Shown: positions 12,601 to 22,624, counted from the stretch's first letter. The stretch is 64,000 nucleotides of DNA from Timema cristinae (GCA_039000515.1 JBCFYV010000100.1:34274421-34338420); one strand, 5' to 3'. Notes: generated by a model from the sequence alone, not told the origin. Numbers and translations: made by a program.

Positions 12601-12887
12601 TTATTATTAGCACCACGTCTTACTACCCGTTCGGGTTATACGCACTTACGCTAATGTGTAATGGTAGGGTTATTGTGAGATGAAATGAAGGACCTACAGT
12701 TTAACGTGGAATCCGAACCACGGTGGTGGCCTGGCATTCCCTACATTCACAAGATGTCTTGTCAGAGGTGAAGGAAGGGTTTGGAAATAAGATAAATCTG
12801 TGCCGGGACCGAGGATTGAACCCCGGCTGCCAGCACAGAAGTCTGACACCTTACCCCTAGACCACTAGGTCACCGCCCCCCACCCCT
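12601..12887 (-). mobile_element. S1 SINE inserted in TIR element copy B
   Basis: Antisense full-length S1 from TTATTATTAGCACCACGTC to CCACTAGGTCACC plus a short C-rich end. The flanks CTAGTTAGA (12592-12600 and 12888-12896) are a 9-bp duplication. Copy A lacks this insertion. Short-body subfamily. Confidence 0.92.
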
Positions 12888-13004
12888 CTAGTTAGAGAAG
12901 ATGTCTCTGTCAAACACACTTAGTACATCTCTGCTCCTCGAAAATTCTTACAGAAAATATTGTGTATTTATAAAAAAGAAAAAAGTAGAAGTGCATCCAA
13001 TTAA

Positions 13005-13294
13005 TAAATTGAGAAATGCGTATGGTACTGTACTGAAGTGTTTTAAAATCAGATTTGCCGCACCAGTGGCGGAATGGTGCGTTGCACTCGATAGCTTTTG
13101 ACTAGGAGGCAAAGGTTCGAATCTTGGCTCAGTGAACTGAAGGTGATTTTTAAAACCTATTTATAGTTGAGGTTTTTTCATACTCTCTCCAAACTAATGG
13201 TTATTCTTATTTGTAAAGGCCTACTTTGATTATAATATTGAATTATTTTAACATATCGGGTTTACATATATACATTATATTATTTATGGTCTTA
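13005..13294 (+). mobile_element. tRNA-headed insertion in copy B (fourth head type)
   Basis: Flanked by CCAATTAA at 12997-13004 and 13295-13302, and absent from copy A. It contains a tRNA-like stretch at about 13057-13121 (CAGTGGCGGAATGGTGCG, then AAAGGTTCGAATCTTGG). The following sequence resembles an S2 body (TGAACTGAAGGTGATTTT). About 50 bases precede the tRNA-like part, which is unusual for a SINE. It may be a SINE with a transduced 5' flank or a different family. Confidence 0.7.
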
Positions 13295-13314
13295 CCAATT
13301 AAATGAGGCCATTA

Positions 13315-13604
13315 TTATTATTATTATTATTATTATTAGCACCGCATCTTCCTTCCCGTTCGGGTTATATGCACTTACGCTAATGTGTAATGGTAGGGTG
13401 ATTGTGAGATGAAATGAAGGACCTACAGTTTAACGTGGAATCCGAACCACGGTGGAGGCCTGGCTTTCCCCACATTCACAAGATGTCTTGCCAGAGGTGA
13501 AGGAAGGGTTTGGTAATCAGATAAATCTGTGCCGGGACCGAGGATTGAACCCCGGCCGCCAGCACAGAAGTCTGACACCTTACCCCTATACCGCCAGGTC
13601 ACCG
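13315..13604 (-). mobile_element. S1 SINE inserted in TIR element copy B
   Basis: Antisense full-length S1 with a long TTA tail and head end CCGCCAGGTCACC. The flanks GGCCATTA (13307-13314, 13605-13612) are an 8-bp duplication and are absent as a pair from copy A. Short-body subfamily. Confidence 0.92.
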
Positions 13605-13746
13605 GGCCATTAATAGCAAGTGTGTTAAACCTATCACTGATAGAAAAAAGTCAAATATCATGTCAAAATGAGAAGTTTCCCCAGCACTCAATGAACCAAC
13701 ATACAATAATATTGCCTAGCGCCTGTAAACTAGACTGTACCGGGTC

Positions 13747-13800
13747 GAGCGCGCGCGCTTGAAAAATAGAACCAGTTCTATCTTTCAAGCGCGCGCGCTC
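13747..13800. repeat. 54-nt near-perfect palindrome in TIR element copy B
   Basis: Two 26-nt arms beginning GAGCGCGCGCGCTTGAAA are separated by CA and differ by one base. The decayed equivalent in copy A lies at about 3472-3523. It would form a strong hairpin or cruciform. Confidence 0.9.
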
Positions 13801-13984
13801 AGTCGCTCGCGCGCTCGCTCCAGTGTGGCCACCCCCCATTACAACCAATGTGTTCTATTTTATATTTTAGTCACTCGCGCGCTCGCTCGCTCGCTCAGTC
13901 TGGCCGTACCCTTAGGCATATGGTCGCCTGCTCTAGCCAATTTGCCACGAGGACAAAAGCTACAGTACTTTTTAAATACATATC

Positions 13985-14275
13985 GTGACCCGGTGGTCTA
14001 GGGGTAAGGTGTCAGACTTCTGTGCTGGGGTCCAGGGTTCAATCCTTGGTCCCAGCACATTCATCTGATTACCAAACCCTTCCTTGACCTTTGACAAGAC
14101 GTGTATTAATCACAACTTGTGAAAATGGGGAATGCCAGGCCTCCACCGTGGTTCGGATTCCACGTTAAAATGTAGGTCCTCCATTTCATCTCACAATCAC
14201 CCTACCACTACACATTAGCGTAAGTGCTTATAACCCGAACGGGTAGTAAGACGCGGTGCTAAATATTATTATTAC
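13985..14275 (+). mobile_element. S1 SINE, full length, long-body subfamily
   Basis: Head GTGACCCGGTGGTCTAGGGG with B-box GGTTCAATCC. The body has the long form GACGTGTATTAATCACAAC, and the tail ends ACGCGGTGCTAAATATTATT. It abuts an antisense S2B copy directly, so the two tails meet. Confidence 0.92.
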
Positions 14276-14492
14276 TTGTTCAGGCTATACGCATAGATGA
14301 TAATTACTCTAATGGGGTAGGAATGAAGCATTTGAGAGATTATATACCTGCATTTGAGTGGAAGGAGAGTGGGAAACCGTCTAGGGAAAACCACCCTCGG
14401 TATATATGACCGGGACTCAAACCCGATATTCCCATCATCAGCAGGTTGGTCTAATACGAGAGTGACATCTTAGACCAATGTGGTGCAAACTT
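14276..14492 (-). mobile_element. S2B SINE abutting the S1 copy
   Basis: Begins inside the shared tail (ACTTGTTCAGGCTATACGCA), so its terminal tail bases are lost at the junction with S1. The body (TTTGAGTGGAAGGAGAGTGG) and head (ACGAGAGTGACATCTTAGAC) follow. Confidence 0.8.
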
Positions 14493-15022
14493 AGTTAGAG
14501 GAGGGCTAAATGAAGAGGGAAAAAAAATTGGTGGACCGAAGACTTTTATTAAGTTAACTTTAAAACATTTATAAATACACAATTTACTCACACGAATAAG
14601 TTGAAATATATTGAGAACACACAACAATCAGAAATATCTTATTGGTTTATTATATTTTTAAGTTTGTTCAGAAGATTTATTTGATGGGGGTTGAGATGAG
14701 TGAGACTGTGAGGAGTTGATTCTCAAGAGAGAAGACGTATGTTCATTAGTCAGTCCATTTTTAAGATTAATTTTCCTAAGTTTCATTGCTAAAAATACTT
14801 TCGCTTGAATATCAGGATGGAAACATTACCATAATATATTTTTGGGGATGATTTTCCATGTTCAGTAATGATTAGCATCATGGTGGCAATATGACTTAAC
14901 AAAACGCAGCATATTTAAATTATTTATCACTTGGGCCGGATTCATCACACTGGTGGGCCATATTTGGCCCTTGGTCCGTAGTTTTCACATCCCTGCCTGA
15001 AACATTTCGGCCACTTACGATA
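14493..15022. other. Mostly unassigned, with a hAT-like end at 14933-14996
   Basis: GGGCCGGATTCATCACACTG, GGCCCTTGGTCCGTAG and CACATCCCTG resemble the right end of hAT elements that carry GGGCC-rich subterminal sequence. No matching left end was located. Confidence 0.4.
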
Positions 15023-15600
15023 GGGCTGCTTCAAAGAGCAAGGTTTTAACTGCGACTACATGCGCTGTAATTTTCTGCGTCAGTCAAAAAAAAAAAAAAA
15101 CGCGGCAGTTTCGATGTTTTACTGCCTGAGATTAGGGCTGGTTCCATTTTTGTTTAGGATCTGGACGCTCTCCGACTCCACACGCGTTAAATAACCGCCC
15201 GCGCTTGTCCACATCGATTACATAGTTAATTTGCTTGTATAAGTTTAATTTTGAATGTCACCATAATTTTGTAAGGTGTTTATTTGTTAATTTATATAGT
15301 TTAAGTTTAGTTTATGTATGTTAATATTTAGTGTCAATCTTAATTGAATTTTGACAGCAAACTAGTTTCTAAAGCTGAAAAAATAACAATATGAAAATAA
15401 ACCCATACACACATTATGAGAAGCACGCCTTCATTTGCAGTTCTGGACGAACTGCGCAGTGAAAAGGCACACGTGAAGCCATCCCACGGCTGCGTAACAG
15501 TTATTTTCCCACTTGTCCAAAAGCAGGAATCTTACTGCTCATGTAGCCAGCTCAAAATAGAAGCCATTCTAGCAGTAAACCCGCTCTTTTAAGCAGTAAT
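15023..15600. mobile_element. Candidate TIR element with AGAGC-containing ends
   Basis: The left end GCTGCTTCAAAGAGCAAGG then TTTTAACTGC aligns with the reverse complement of the right end, ACTGCTTAAAAGAGCGGG then TTTACTGC (about 26 bp, imperfect). A TA lies next to each end. The interior holds an A15 run and no transposase frame. The exact borders are uncertain. Confidence 0.5.
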
Positions 15601-15756
15601 TCATGCCTTTGGCGCTTTAGCCACGTTGGCCCCCCAACGTAAACATATCATTTGTGGGCTATCAAAACGGAATAAACGAACATTTTTCCGGAACAATCCG
15701 TAACAAACGAAGAACAAACGATTGCAATCATAAAAACTTGAATTTTTAAAAGTGGT

Positions 15757-15771
15757 GGGGGGGGGGGGGGG
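15757..15771 (+). repeat. Poly(G) run of 15
   Basis: Uninterrupted G tract in an AT-rich surround, 43 bp before a MITE. Confidence 0.95.
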
Positions 15772-15814
15772 CAAATTCACGTACGTGCCTTAGCCTTAAG
15801 CGAGCAGAAAGCTA

Positions 15815-16049
15815 CAGTAGCCCCATGGCTTCTTTGGTGCCGACTGACAGCTCACAGTTTGACTTCTGACAGTCACCATTTAGGTACATACCTAAATTTT
15901 GACTGTCTAAGTAACAGCTGCTAAACACATGTTTTTGCAAATCATATGGTTCGGCGTAGGGATACATAATTTTGTCTGATAACTTTTCAAAGTCGTCAGC
16001 TGTCAGCTGTGAGCTGTCGGTCAGCACCAAAGAAGCCATGTGGCTACTC
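15815..16049 (+). mobile_element. TA-flanked MITE, family M, copy 1
   Basis: The end CAGTAGCCCCATGGCTTCTT, then TGGTGCYGACTGACAGCTCA, is mirrored at the other end (CAAAGAAGCCATGTGGCTAC), with TA on both sides. The inner part carries GTTTTTGCAAATCATATGG and TTCGGCGTAGGGATACATAA. The long inverted ends and TA duplication fit a Tc1/mariner-type non-autonomous element. Five copies lie in this window. Confidence 0.9.
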
Positions 16050-16051
16050 TA

Positions 16052-16364
16052 CTTACATTGGTGAGTGATGAGTGATGACTAATGATAAACTCTTTGAGTC
16101 TTGTCATCATGGTGGGAGGACCGAGTGCAATGTCACGTGGGGCAGCAAGGATAGTGGTTATTATCTCAAAGCGAGATAAAATTGCAACACCTTGCAATTA
16201 CCACGACGCCACAGTCGGTATTCCATCCCCCTCCGCTCTAGGTGCTACAACAAAGAAAGTGGGAATGGTTCACCTCGGATTAGTGTCGCCGCGTTGAAAC
16301 CGCTTCGCCAGTTTTGTTTTTTTAATTCCAATATACAGGTGTCCATAAAGATGTTAAGCTTGTG
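16052..16364. other. Unassigned, less AT-rich DNA
   Basis: More GC than its neighbours (for example CACGTGGGGCAGCAAGGA). Overlapping 71- and 87-codon frames run in different phases with no recognised domain. Confidence 0.45.
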
Positions 16365-16545
16365 TCAGTCAAGGTGGCTGTTTCGGTCATCAAGAAAGTA
16401 TCAATCGCTTACAGGCCACATTTTTCTATTATGTCTAAATTTATTCTCCCCTTAGCCTTTCCCCTACAACCACTCTTTGTCATGTCGATAAGAAAGAGGA
16501 GAAATAAAACTACGAAACAAGTTTTTCATAAAACCATAGATAGGT
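16365..16545 (+). repeat. Interspersed repeat E, copy 2
   Basis: Homologous to 8176-8390 over two blocks: CGGTCATCAAGAAAGTATCA and CCTACAACCACTCTTTGTCA. The sequence between the blocks differs in length and content. Confidence 0.65.
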
Positions 16546-16689
16546 CATTGACACGCCTGGGAAAACAACAAAGCGTGGAAAGTCAGAAATTTATTGTGAT
16601 AGGAAAAACTCAGGTTAAGTCAGGGAAATTTTAAAAACCCAAAATAGTTTTCAGATATTTTCGCAATAATTCACACTTTAGTGAAATCT

Positions 16690-16873
16690 ATTAGGAAGAC
16701 AAAACGAGGGGAAGCGTATCCTCATTTGCTTGAAGGGAGACTGGGAAACTATTTATTAAAGGATATAGTAAAAAAAAAAACACCTCCTTGGTACACCTTC
16801 CTGTCACTGACAAACCAGACAAGGCGTGATTCAAACCTTTGTCCACATATCCACTGTATGGGTGCCAGGTAAA
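16690..16873 (-). mobile_element. S2C SINE, degenerate
   Basis: The antisense body CTCATTTGCTTGAAGGGAGA then CTGGGAAACTATTTA leads to a decayed head TTTGTCCACATATCCACTG. The 143-codon minus frame at 16691-17122 overlaps it and is not credible as a gene. Confidence 0.55.
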
Positions 16874-17357
16874 AAAAAAAAGTAGATTAAGTAAAGTAGG
16901 AGATAAATTCGATGTATCAGTAAAACAATTAATGAATCGACCAGCTAAGGAAATAAAATCATCATAAATACTAGAAACGGGGTAGAAAGTTAATAAATTG
17001 GTTAACTTAGGGGGAAAAAAAACAACAAAAAACGCTCTCTTGAAAGGGTCAGAAGAATATCGAGGGACAAGGCCGTAGCTAGGTGAAAATTTTGAGGGAC
17101 TAGGGTGAACACTTACATCCAAATCAGTTGGTTCAGAAAGTGAACGTTAAATACCTCAAGTAGTAATAAAAAAAATTGTAATCGTTAGGCTTTTTCTTAT
17201 ATTAGTCACCTTTGTTATGTTATAACTTATTTTTATTATTAATGTTGGACTTATGAGAACACTTTATAAATTCGACGATTTAATTGCACTTTATTTATAA
17301 ACTGACTCAACACACTTAATTTTAAACACTCGAATCTAGAACCAGGAATTTTAATAT
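16874..17357. other. Unassigned AT-rich DNA
   Basis: A-rich tracts and the rest of a 143-codon minus frame (16691-17122) of hydrophobic, low-complexity composition. Confidence 0.5.
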
Positions 17358-17571
17358 CCTTGCACCGCATTTTACTACCCCTTGGATCGCGTCCTACTAC
17401 CATTCCGGACTTTCCGCAGCTTCTCACTAATGAGGTAGGAATGAGGAAGATACAATTTAGAGGAAGTGTACTCATATTTGCGTGAAGGAAACTTGGGAAC
17501 CATTTAGGAATAAAACAACCTCATGTCACCCTGGCGGGATTCGAGCTTTGAACTCGCCGTTAATCACAAGA
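17358..17571 (-). mobile_element. S2C SINE, left part, interrupted by an S2B SINE
   Basis: A short extra tail piece (CACCGCATTTTACTACCCC) precedes the main antisense tail (CGCGTCCTACTACCATTCCG). The body TATTTGCGTGAAGGAAACTT follows, then the start of the head. It resumes at 17831-17876. Confidence 0.6.
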
Positions 17572-17823
17572 CGAACCTGCTTCGGTGGCCGCATGGGCTA
17601 AGGCGCCACTCTCGTGTTAGATTAAGACTCCCGATGACAGGGAGATCGGGGCTCGAATCCCGGTCGGGTGTACTGAAGTGTTTTTACAAAATTGTTTTCC
17701 ACGCTACCACCACGCAAATGTGGGTGCACTTTCTCTAAATTCAACCTTCCTCATCCTTAACTCACTAACGTAATTATTACATATGCGTTTCACCTGAACA
17801 GGTAGTAAGACGTGGTGCTTGAT
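17572..17823 (+). mobile_element. S2B SINE, full length, nested in an antisense S2C copy
   Basis: Head TGCTTCGGTGGCCGCATGGG with B-box GGCTCGAATCCCGG. The body has CCACGCAAATGTGGGTGCAC and the tail GAACAGGTAGTAAGACGTGG. The flanks AAGACGAA (before) and AAGATACGAA (after) are a possible duplication with a small indel. Confidence 0.8.
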
Positions 17824-17830
17824 AAAAATT

Positions 17831-17876
17831 AAGATACGAAATTGACCCTTTTGTCCACTAGCCCACTGGCGCAGAA
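17831..17876 (-). mobile_element. S2C SINE head remnant after the nested insertion
   Basis: TTTTGTCCACTAGCCCACTG then GCGCAG matches the head end at 54990-55017 (TTGTCCATGTACCCACTG, GTGCAG). Confidence 0.55.
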
Positions 17877-18049
17877 AGTTTCAATATATTTTTGCCCTAA
17901 CATTTAAAAAAGACATAACCCCGTAATATTCAACATTCGCACTGAGGCTTAATGTTTATCTTATAGCTGTCAAAATTGACACACTTGTCAAATATGACAT
18001 CTTCGACACAAGGATACGAGGTAACACAAACACGAACCTAGACTGTACA

Positions 18050-18140
18050 CTAGGGGTCGGAAACTTTTTTTGGGGCCCTGATCGACTCACAAATCTTATC
18101 AAATGTCCCACGGTTATCCATCATTTTCCCACTTTAATAT
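18050..18140 (+). mobile_element. hAT-like left end
   Basis: CTAGGGGTCGGAAACTTTTT then TTGGGGCCCTG resembles the hAT terminus CAGGGGTCGGCAAACTTTTT. No right end was located, so the extent is unknown. Confidence 0.5.
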
Positions 18141-18814
18141 TGTCTTTTTAGTTCCTCTCGACCTCTCTGAGAGAGAAGTATTATGATTGTCAAAAATAAT
18201 GAACTCGATATTTTGATAATGTCGACGTTTCATGACCCGAGCAGATACCATTTTACCTATTGAGCTAAATTGGTATTTAGGGCTTTTATATAAGGTCTCC
18301 CTTCTGAGGTGATTTTGGAATTAGATCTCAAACCTTAAAACTAGGAGTAGTTACTGAAGGGTAAAAAGAGAAAAAAAATTATTATCTTCAAATACGATCT
18401 AGCCATTTTGATTAATCTTTTTATCTACACTCTTTAACGTTACAAATAAAATTGCCATTTTAATTACCTCATAAAAATGACTTTGAGGGTACTCTACAAT
18501 AGCAGAAATTTAGAATTTTGATCACATCCTTAACTATTTGAGATACAAAATAGCTTATCAATGTAAAAATGTACCACTATTCTAAAAAAAAAAAAAAAAA
18601 TGAAATAATATTTTTATAAAACCAATAGTTCCTGAGCCATGTGCATTTTTTTATGGGTCACTTTGAAATTGATTATGTTATTTGGTGGACATAGATATTA
18701 TTTTCTCCCTCTTTCTTTAACAGTGTATATTATTTCATTTATGTTGGTTGGCGAAGTGTTTCTCCAACAATGCAGTGGGCGCAGTACACTAAATAAATCC
18801 GATTCCTGCGATCC
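18141..18814. other. Unassigned AT-rich DNA
   Basis: Includes an A-rich run at about 18585-18600. The rest of the hAT-like element starting at 18050 could lie here. Confidence 0.45.
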
Positions 18815-18960
18815 GCCCGGTTCGGGCTAGTGGACGCTTACCTTTTAGTCGTCATTTTCGCAACAGTCTAGACTGCTGATGACGCGAAGATTGGGGTTCG
18901 AATCCCGGTCAGGTGTACTGAGGATGGTTTTACCAAAATAGTCTTCAACTATCTCTTTCA
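18815..18960 (+). mobile_element. S2B SINE, left part, interrupted by S2A
   Basis: Head with GACTGCTGATGACGCGAAGA and B-box GGTTCGAATCCCGG, then the start of the body (TGTACTGAGGATGGTTTTAC). It continues at 19195-19305. Confidence 0.75.
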
Positions 18961-19194
18961 CCCGCCTAGGTGGCGTAGTTAGCTAACGCGCAAGTTTCGT
19001 GTTGAGCTAGACTGTCGATGATGGAGAGATCGTGGTTCAAAACTTGCTCGGGTGAACTGGGAATGGTTTTCCACACTCCCTCCACGCAAATGCGGGTTAA
19101 CTTCCTCTAAATTCAACCTTCCCAATTCCTAACCCATTAGCGTAATTAGTATTTATGTGTATAACCCGAACGTATAGTAAGACGTGGTGCTAGA
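18961..19194 (+). mobile_element. S2A SINE, full length, nested in S2B in the same orientation
   Basis: Head CCGCCTAGGTGGCGTAGTTA and B-box GGTTCAAAACTTG; body CCACGCAAATGCGGGTTAAC; tail GTATAGTAAGACGTGGTGCT. It breaks the outer body at its CTCTCTCCAC segment. Possible duplication: AACTATCTCTTTC against AACTCTCTCC. Confidence 0.8.
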
Positions 19195-19305
19195 AAAACT
19201 CTCTCCACAAAATGCGACTACACTAATATATTAAACCTTACTCATCTCTTAACACATTAGCATAATTATTAAATACCAGTCCAATCCGAACGGGTAGTAA
19301 GATCT
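19195..19305 (+). mobile_element. S2B SINE, right part
   Basis: ACTCTCTCCACAAAATGCGA resumes the outer body. The tail CATTAGCATAATTATTAAAT, GAACGGGTAGTAAGATCTAC ends it. Confidence 0.75.
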
Positions 19306-19386
19306 ACTGACGAAAAAAAAGACAAAAAAAAAGAGGAGATAAACGTAAACCTGGGTTTATTTTTAATATACGCGAGCGTTCTGTTA

Positions 19387-19607
19387 CAGTAGCCCCATGG
19401 CTTCTTTGGTGCTGACTGACAGCTCACAGCTTTGAAACGTTACCAGACCAAATTATATATCCCTACGCCGAACCATATGATCTACAAAAACATGTCTTTA
19501 GCAGCTGTCACTTCTGACATGTCAAAATTCAGGTATATACCTAAATGTTGACTGTCAGAAGTCAGTTGTGAGCTGTCAGTCAGCACTAAAGAAGCCATGG
19601 GGCTACT
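19387..19607 (-). mobile_element. TA-flanked MITE, family M, copy 2
   Basis: Same ends as copy 1 (CAGTAGCCCCATGGCTTCTT; GAAGCCATGGGGCTACT), flanked by TA. The interior is inverted relative to the other four copies (TATCCCTACGCCGAACCATA). Confidence 0.9.
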
Positions 19608-19609
19608 TA

Positions 19610-20761
19610 GTTAGTGTAGACATCTCTGTAACAATCCGGGTTTTGGAGTCAAGGATGGCTTGTATTACATTACTAACAGCGTCAGATGAACGAACGTAAG
19701 TTATCCTAGCCGTTAAATATCAACAAGTTTAGTCAGAAGCCCGCATTAGTATTCTAGGAACGACATATTTGTTGAGGTCAACGTCGATAACATTTTACTA
19801 ATGAGTATTATTTCATAGGTATTGGTATTATCAATGAAAATTGACAGTAGCATATCACATGATTTGCACGTATTAAAATATGAAAATGATTTTAGGAACT
19901 GTTATAACTTTAACAACGCTATTGTCTCTCTTAATAGTACTGTAAAAATTAGCCATCCAGGGTCAAATCAAAAAACCTTATTTTTGGTAATTTAATATAG
20001 TTTAAATAGTTAATATGGAGTTTAAAAATGAGCTAAAAATTGAACTAGAAGAGTTTATAATATTCATTGAAAAGAGGCAAAAAAAAAAAATCTTTTTCTG
20101 GTTTGACCTTAACCGATATAGTGGAACGGTTTTTTTTACACACAAAAAGGTATTGAATTAAATTTTGCTATACTAATAGTTTTTATGAGGTTTCAATTTT
20201 GGTTCATTTCGTTTTTACCTGAGGGTAGTATACCCTTAAGTCCCTAAAATAGAACCGAAGCCTTGAAGATTCGAATCCTGGCGAGTATTAGTCGTGTCAA
20301 GTGTATCAAAAAGTTTATGGATCACTGACTTGCGAGACCATATTTTGGCTGGTCCTTAATTCAGAACGACGTGGGCTGTGTGTTGGCACACTGACCACTA
20401 AAGTGGCCGGTTTGTCCTAATGAGGTAATTTCCTCTTTCTCCCACGCGCACTCCCAAGTTGTACATTGGTTCGTTGGTCTCTTAAGTGCCTTACCATCTG
20501 TTGGATACAGTGTTGTGGCCGACATATAATACAGGTGAAACTAATTACTTTATGATATTGACAAAATAAGATTTTAAAAGAGGAAACTTGTGAAAATATA
20601 CAAAAAATATTTGCTGACAAAATTGTTTTTTTTTTTACTAAATTAATAAGTTATTTTTATTGTTGATAGTATCTATCAAAAGTGACACCAATATATAACA
20701 TGACTTGACTTATGGATACATGGAAGTAGATCTAGTAACTTTTCCAGCTGTAACGAAAAGG
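19610..20761. other. Unassigned AT-rich DNA
   Basis: At about 20255-20285, GAAGATTCGAATCCTGGC resembles a tRNA B-box, but no A-box was seen. No open frame with domain character. Confidence 0.45.
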
Positions 20762-20773
20762 TTTTCCTATGAA

Positions 20774-21031
20774 TAATAATAATAATATTTAGCACCCTGT
20801 CTTACTACCCGTTGGGTTATACGTTTTAAGTACTAATTACGCCAATGGATTAGGAATTGGGAATGTTGAACTAGAGGAAGTGAACCCGCATTTGCGTGGA
20901 GGAGAGTGGAAAACCATTTAGGAAAAACCACCCCAGTTCACCCGACCGAGATTTGAACCTTGATCTCCCCGTCCTTAGCAGTCGAGCTCAACACGACAAG
21001 CGCGTTAGCCAACTACGCCACCGAAGCAGGT
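20774..21031 (-). mobile_element. S2A SINE, full length, with 12-bp target duplication
   Basis: Antisense, from (TAA)n and TTTAGCACCCTGTCTTACTA to the head CGTTAGCCAACTACGCCACC. The flanks TTTTCCTATGAA at 20762-20773 and 21032-21043 are identical. Confidence 0.93.
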
Positions 21032-21276
21032 TTTTCCTATGAAAATGTATCTGTAAATATAGTTTAACAGCTAATTACTCCCCTTTTATGGCAAGGTATT
21101 CTAGTTTTCTTAAATGAATTAAACGTATATCAAACGGCTCTGATTGTTTTATATAATGAATTGGGGTGAGGAGGGTGGTCTAGATGAAATGCGCCTGCAT
21201 TGGCTTAGAACGCGCGTCCGTCCAAGGCACCTGAAAGAAAATTTAGTAATTCGAAAGGAGCTTTTTTTAAAGTTGT

Positions 21277-21517
21277 TTTAGCGCCGCATCTTACTACCCG
21301 TTCAATAATACCACTTTGTACTAATTACACTAATGTATTAGGAATTAAGATGATTTAATTTAAAAGTGCACCCGAATTTGTTTGTGGGTAGAGTAGAAAA
21401 CAATTTAGGAGGGAAATACCTCAGTGCGCCCGACTGGAATTGAACCCAAATCTCGCCGTCTTCAGCAATTTAGTCCTACACAAGAGCACGTGTTAGACCA
21501 TACGACCACGGAAGTGG
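21277..21517 (-). mobile_element. S2B SINE
   Basis: Antisense tail TAGCGCCGCATCTTACTACC, body GAGTAGAAAACAATTTAGGA, head CATACGACCACGGAAGTGG. The flanks CTTTTTTTAAA and CTTTTAAAAA may be a decayed duplication. Confidence 0.85.
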
Positions 21518-22124
21518 TCTCTTTTAAAAATTAGTAAATATTACTCCATTTGACTATAATAGTTTGGAATATGTCTTTTGGACTGAAACTGTGTTTATTA
21601 AAGATCCGTAGCCCGTGATTTAAAAATCTGTTATTGACTCGTTTTTGAAAGTTGGTAATGTTTTTTAAAAAGGTTCATCGCTAGCGTATATTTACATTCT
21701 AAACGGGGCATTTGAAAGGAGGCTGTCCTGGCCTAAACTTTTTTTTTTTTTTTTTAAGTTTGCTTGGCAACTGGTCGAATAAAGCTGGGGTAAAAAAGAA
21801 ACTGTATGAATAAAAGAAAAGGGGATAGAGAAAAAGACGTGGTGCAATTTGCGAGCATTTTTCATAGTGACGCGGCCTGACCCAATCTCCCTTTTCTGTG
21901 TATATATTTTAATATTTATTCAAAACCCTGGTCTCTGTGAAGTTGGGCGTTGGGCCTCCCTTGTGTTTGGAGGCTATGGAGGAAGGAGTGGTATGTTTAT
22001 AAATCAATCTATGATATGAGCGACGTATTGTCATCTGGGGACTATTTCTCAAAATAATATCCTGGAGCGATTCTGATAGCAAAAAAAAACCTATGCTACT
22101 ATAAATCTCCTTTGTGTACGTGTG
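21518..22124. other. Unassigned DNA
   Basis: Holds a T17 run at 21739-21755. A minus frame (21909-22229) enters the microsatellite that follows, where its residues are Y, I, T and H only. Confidence 0.5.
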
Positions 22125-22126
22125 TT

Positions 22127-22189
<63 letters not shown>

Positions 22190-22192
22190 CAA
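22125..22192. repeat. (TG)n(TA)n microsatellite
   Basis: About 22 bases of TG/TTG repeat run into about 45 bases of TA repeat. Confidence 0.95.
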
Positions 22193-22254
22193 TACACACA
22201 ACTATAATGTTTAACACCAAAGTTACCATGTTTGGTTTCTTACTAACGGTTAGA

Positions 22255-22385
22255 AATTAAAAGAAAAGTATACCCGCATTTTCGTCAAGGTGGAGTGCCC
22301 ATCCGGGAAGCTAACCCCGACCTCAAAATTTACTGGCACGCCAGGCAAGGTTGATTCTGACATCTTTGTCCACATGCCCACCATT
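22255..22385 (-). mobile_element. S2C SINE fragment, degenerate
   Basis: AAGTATACCCGCATTTTCGT and TTTGTCCACATGCCCACC recall the S2 body and C-type head. The 3' tail is missing. Confidence 0.5.
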
Positions 22386-22411
22386 TCCGGAAACACCTAA
22401 ATTTATATTTT

Positions 22412-22612
22412 TTATATTTACCACCGCGTTTACTACCCGTTCGGGTTATACACTTAAGTACTGATTACGCTAATTTAAGAATTGAGATGGTTGAATTTAG
22501 AGGAAGTGAACCCACATTAGCGTGTAAGGGGAGTGGAAAACCATTTAGGAAAAAAATCAGCCTTAGGTCACCCGACCGATATTCGAACCTCGATCTCTCC
22601 GCCTTGGCAGAA
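22412..22612 (-). mobile_element. S2 SINE, head truncated
   Basis: Antisense tail ACCACCGCGTTTACTACCCG, body AGAGGAAGTGAACCCACATT, and part of a head (CGAACCTCGATCTCTCCGCC) that stops at an ACACACGCACAAAAAAAA run. Confidence 0.85.
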
Positions 22613-22624
22613 CACACACGCACA

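Larger units (their letters stand above)
12522..13911 (-). mobile_element. GC-rich TIR element, copy B, split by three insertions
   Basis: Ends GGGTTCGGCCAGACTG and CAGTCTGGCCGTACCC are inverted repeats flanked by TTA on both sides (12519-12521, 13912-13914). Subterminal (GAGC)n runs and the inner sequence match copy A (3394-3858) in reverse orientation. Three secondary insertions, each with its own target duplication, inflate it to 1390 bp. Without them it is close to copy A in length. No transposase frame. PIF/Harbinger is inferred from the 3-bp TTA site. Confidence 0.8.

Noticed and set aside
16691..17122. 143-codon minus-strand frame
   Set aside because: Overlaps a decayed SINE and low-complexity F/S-rich sequence; no domain.
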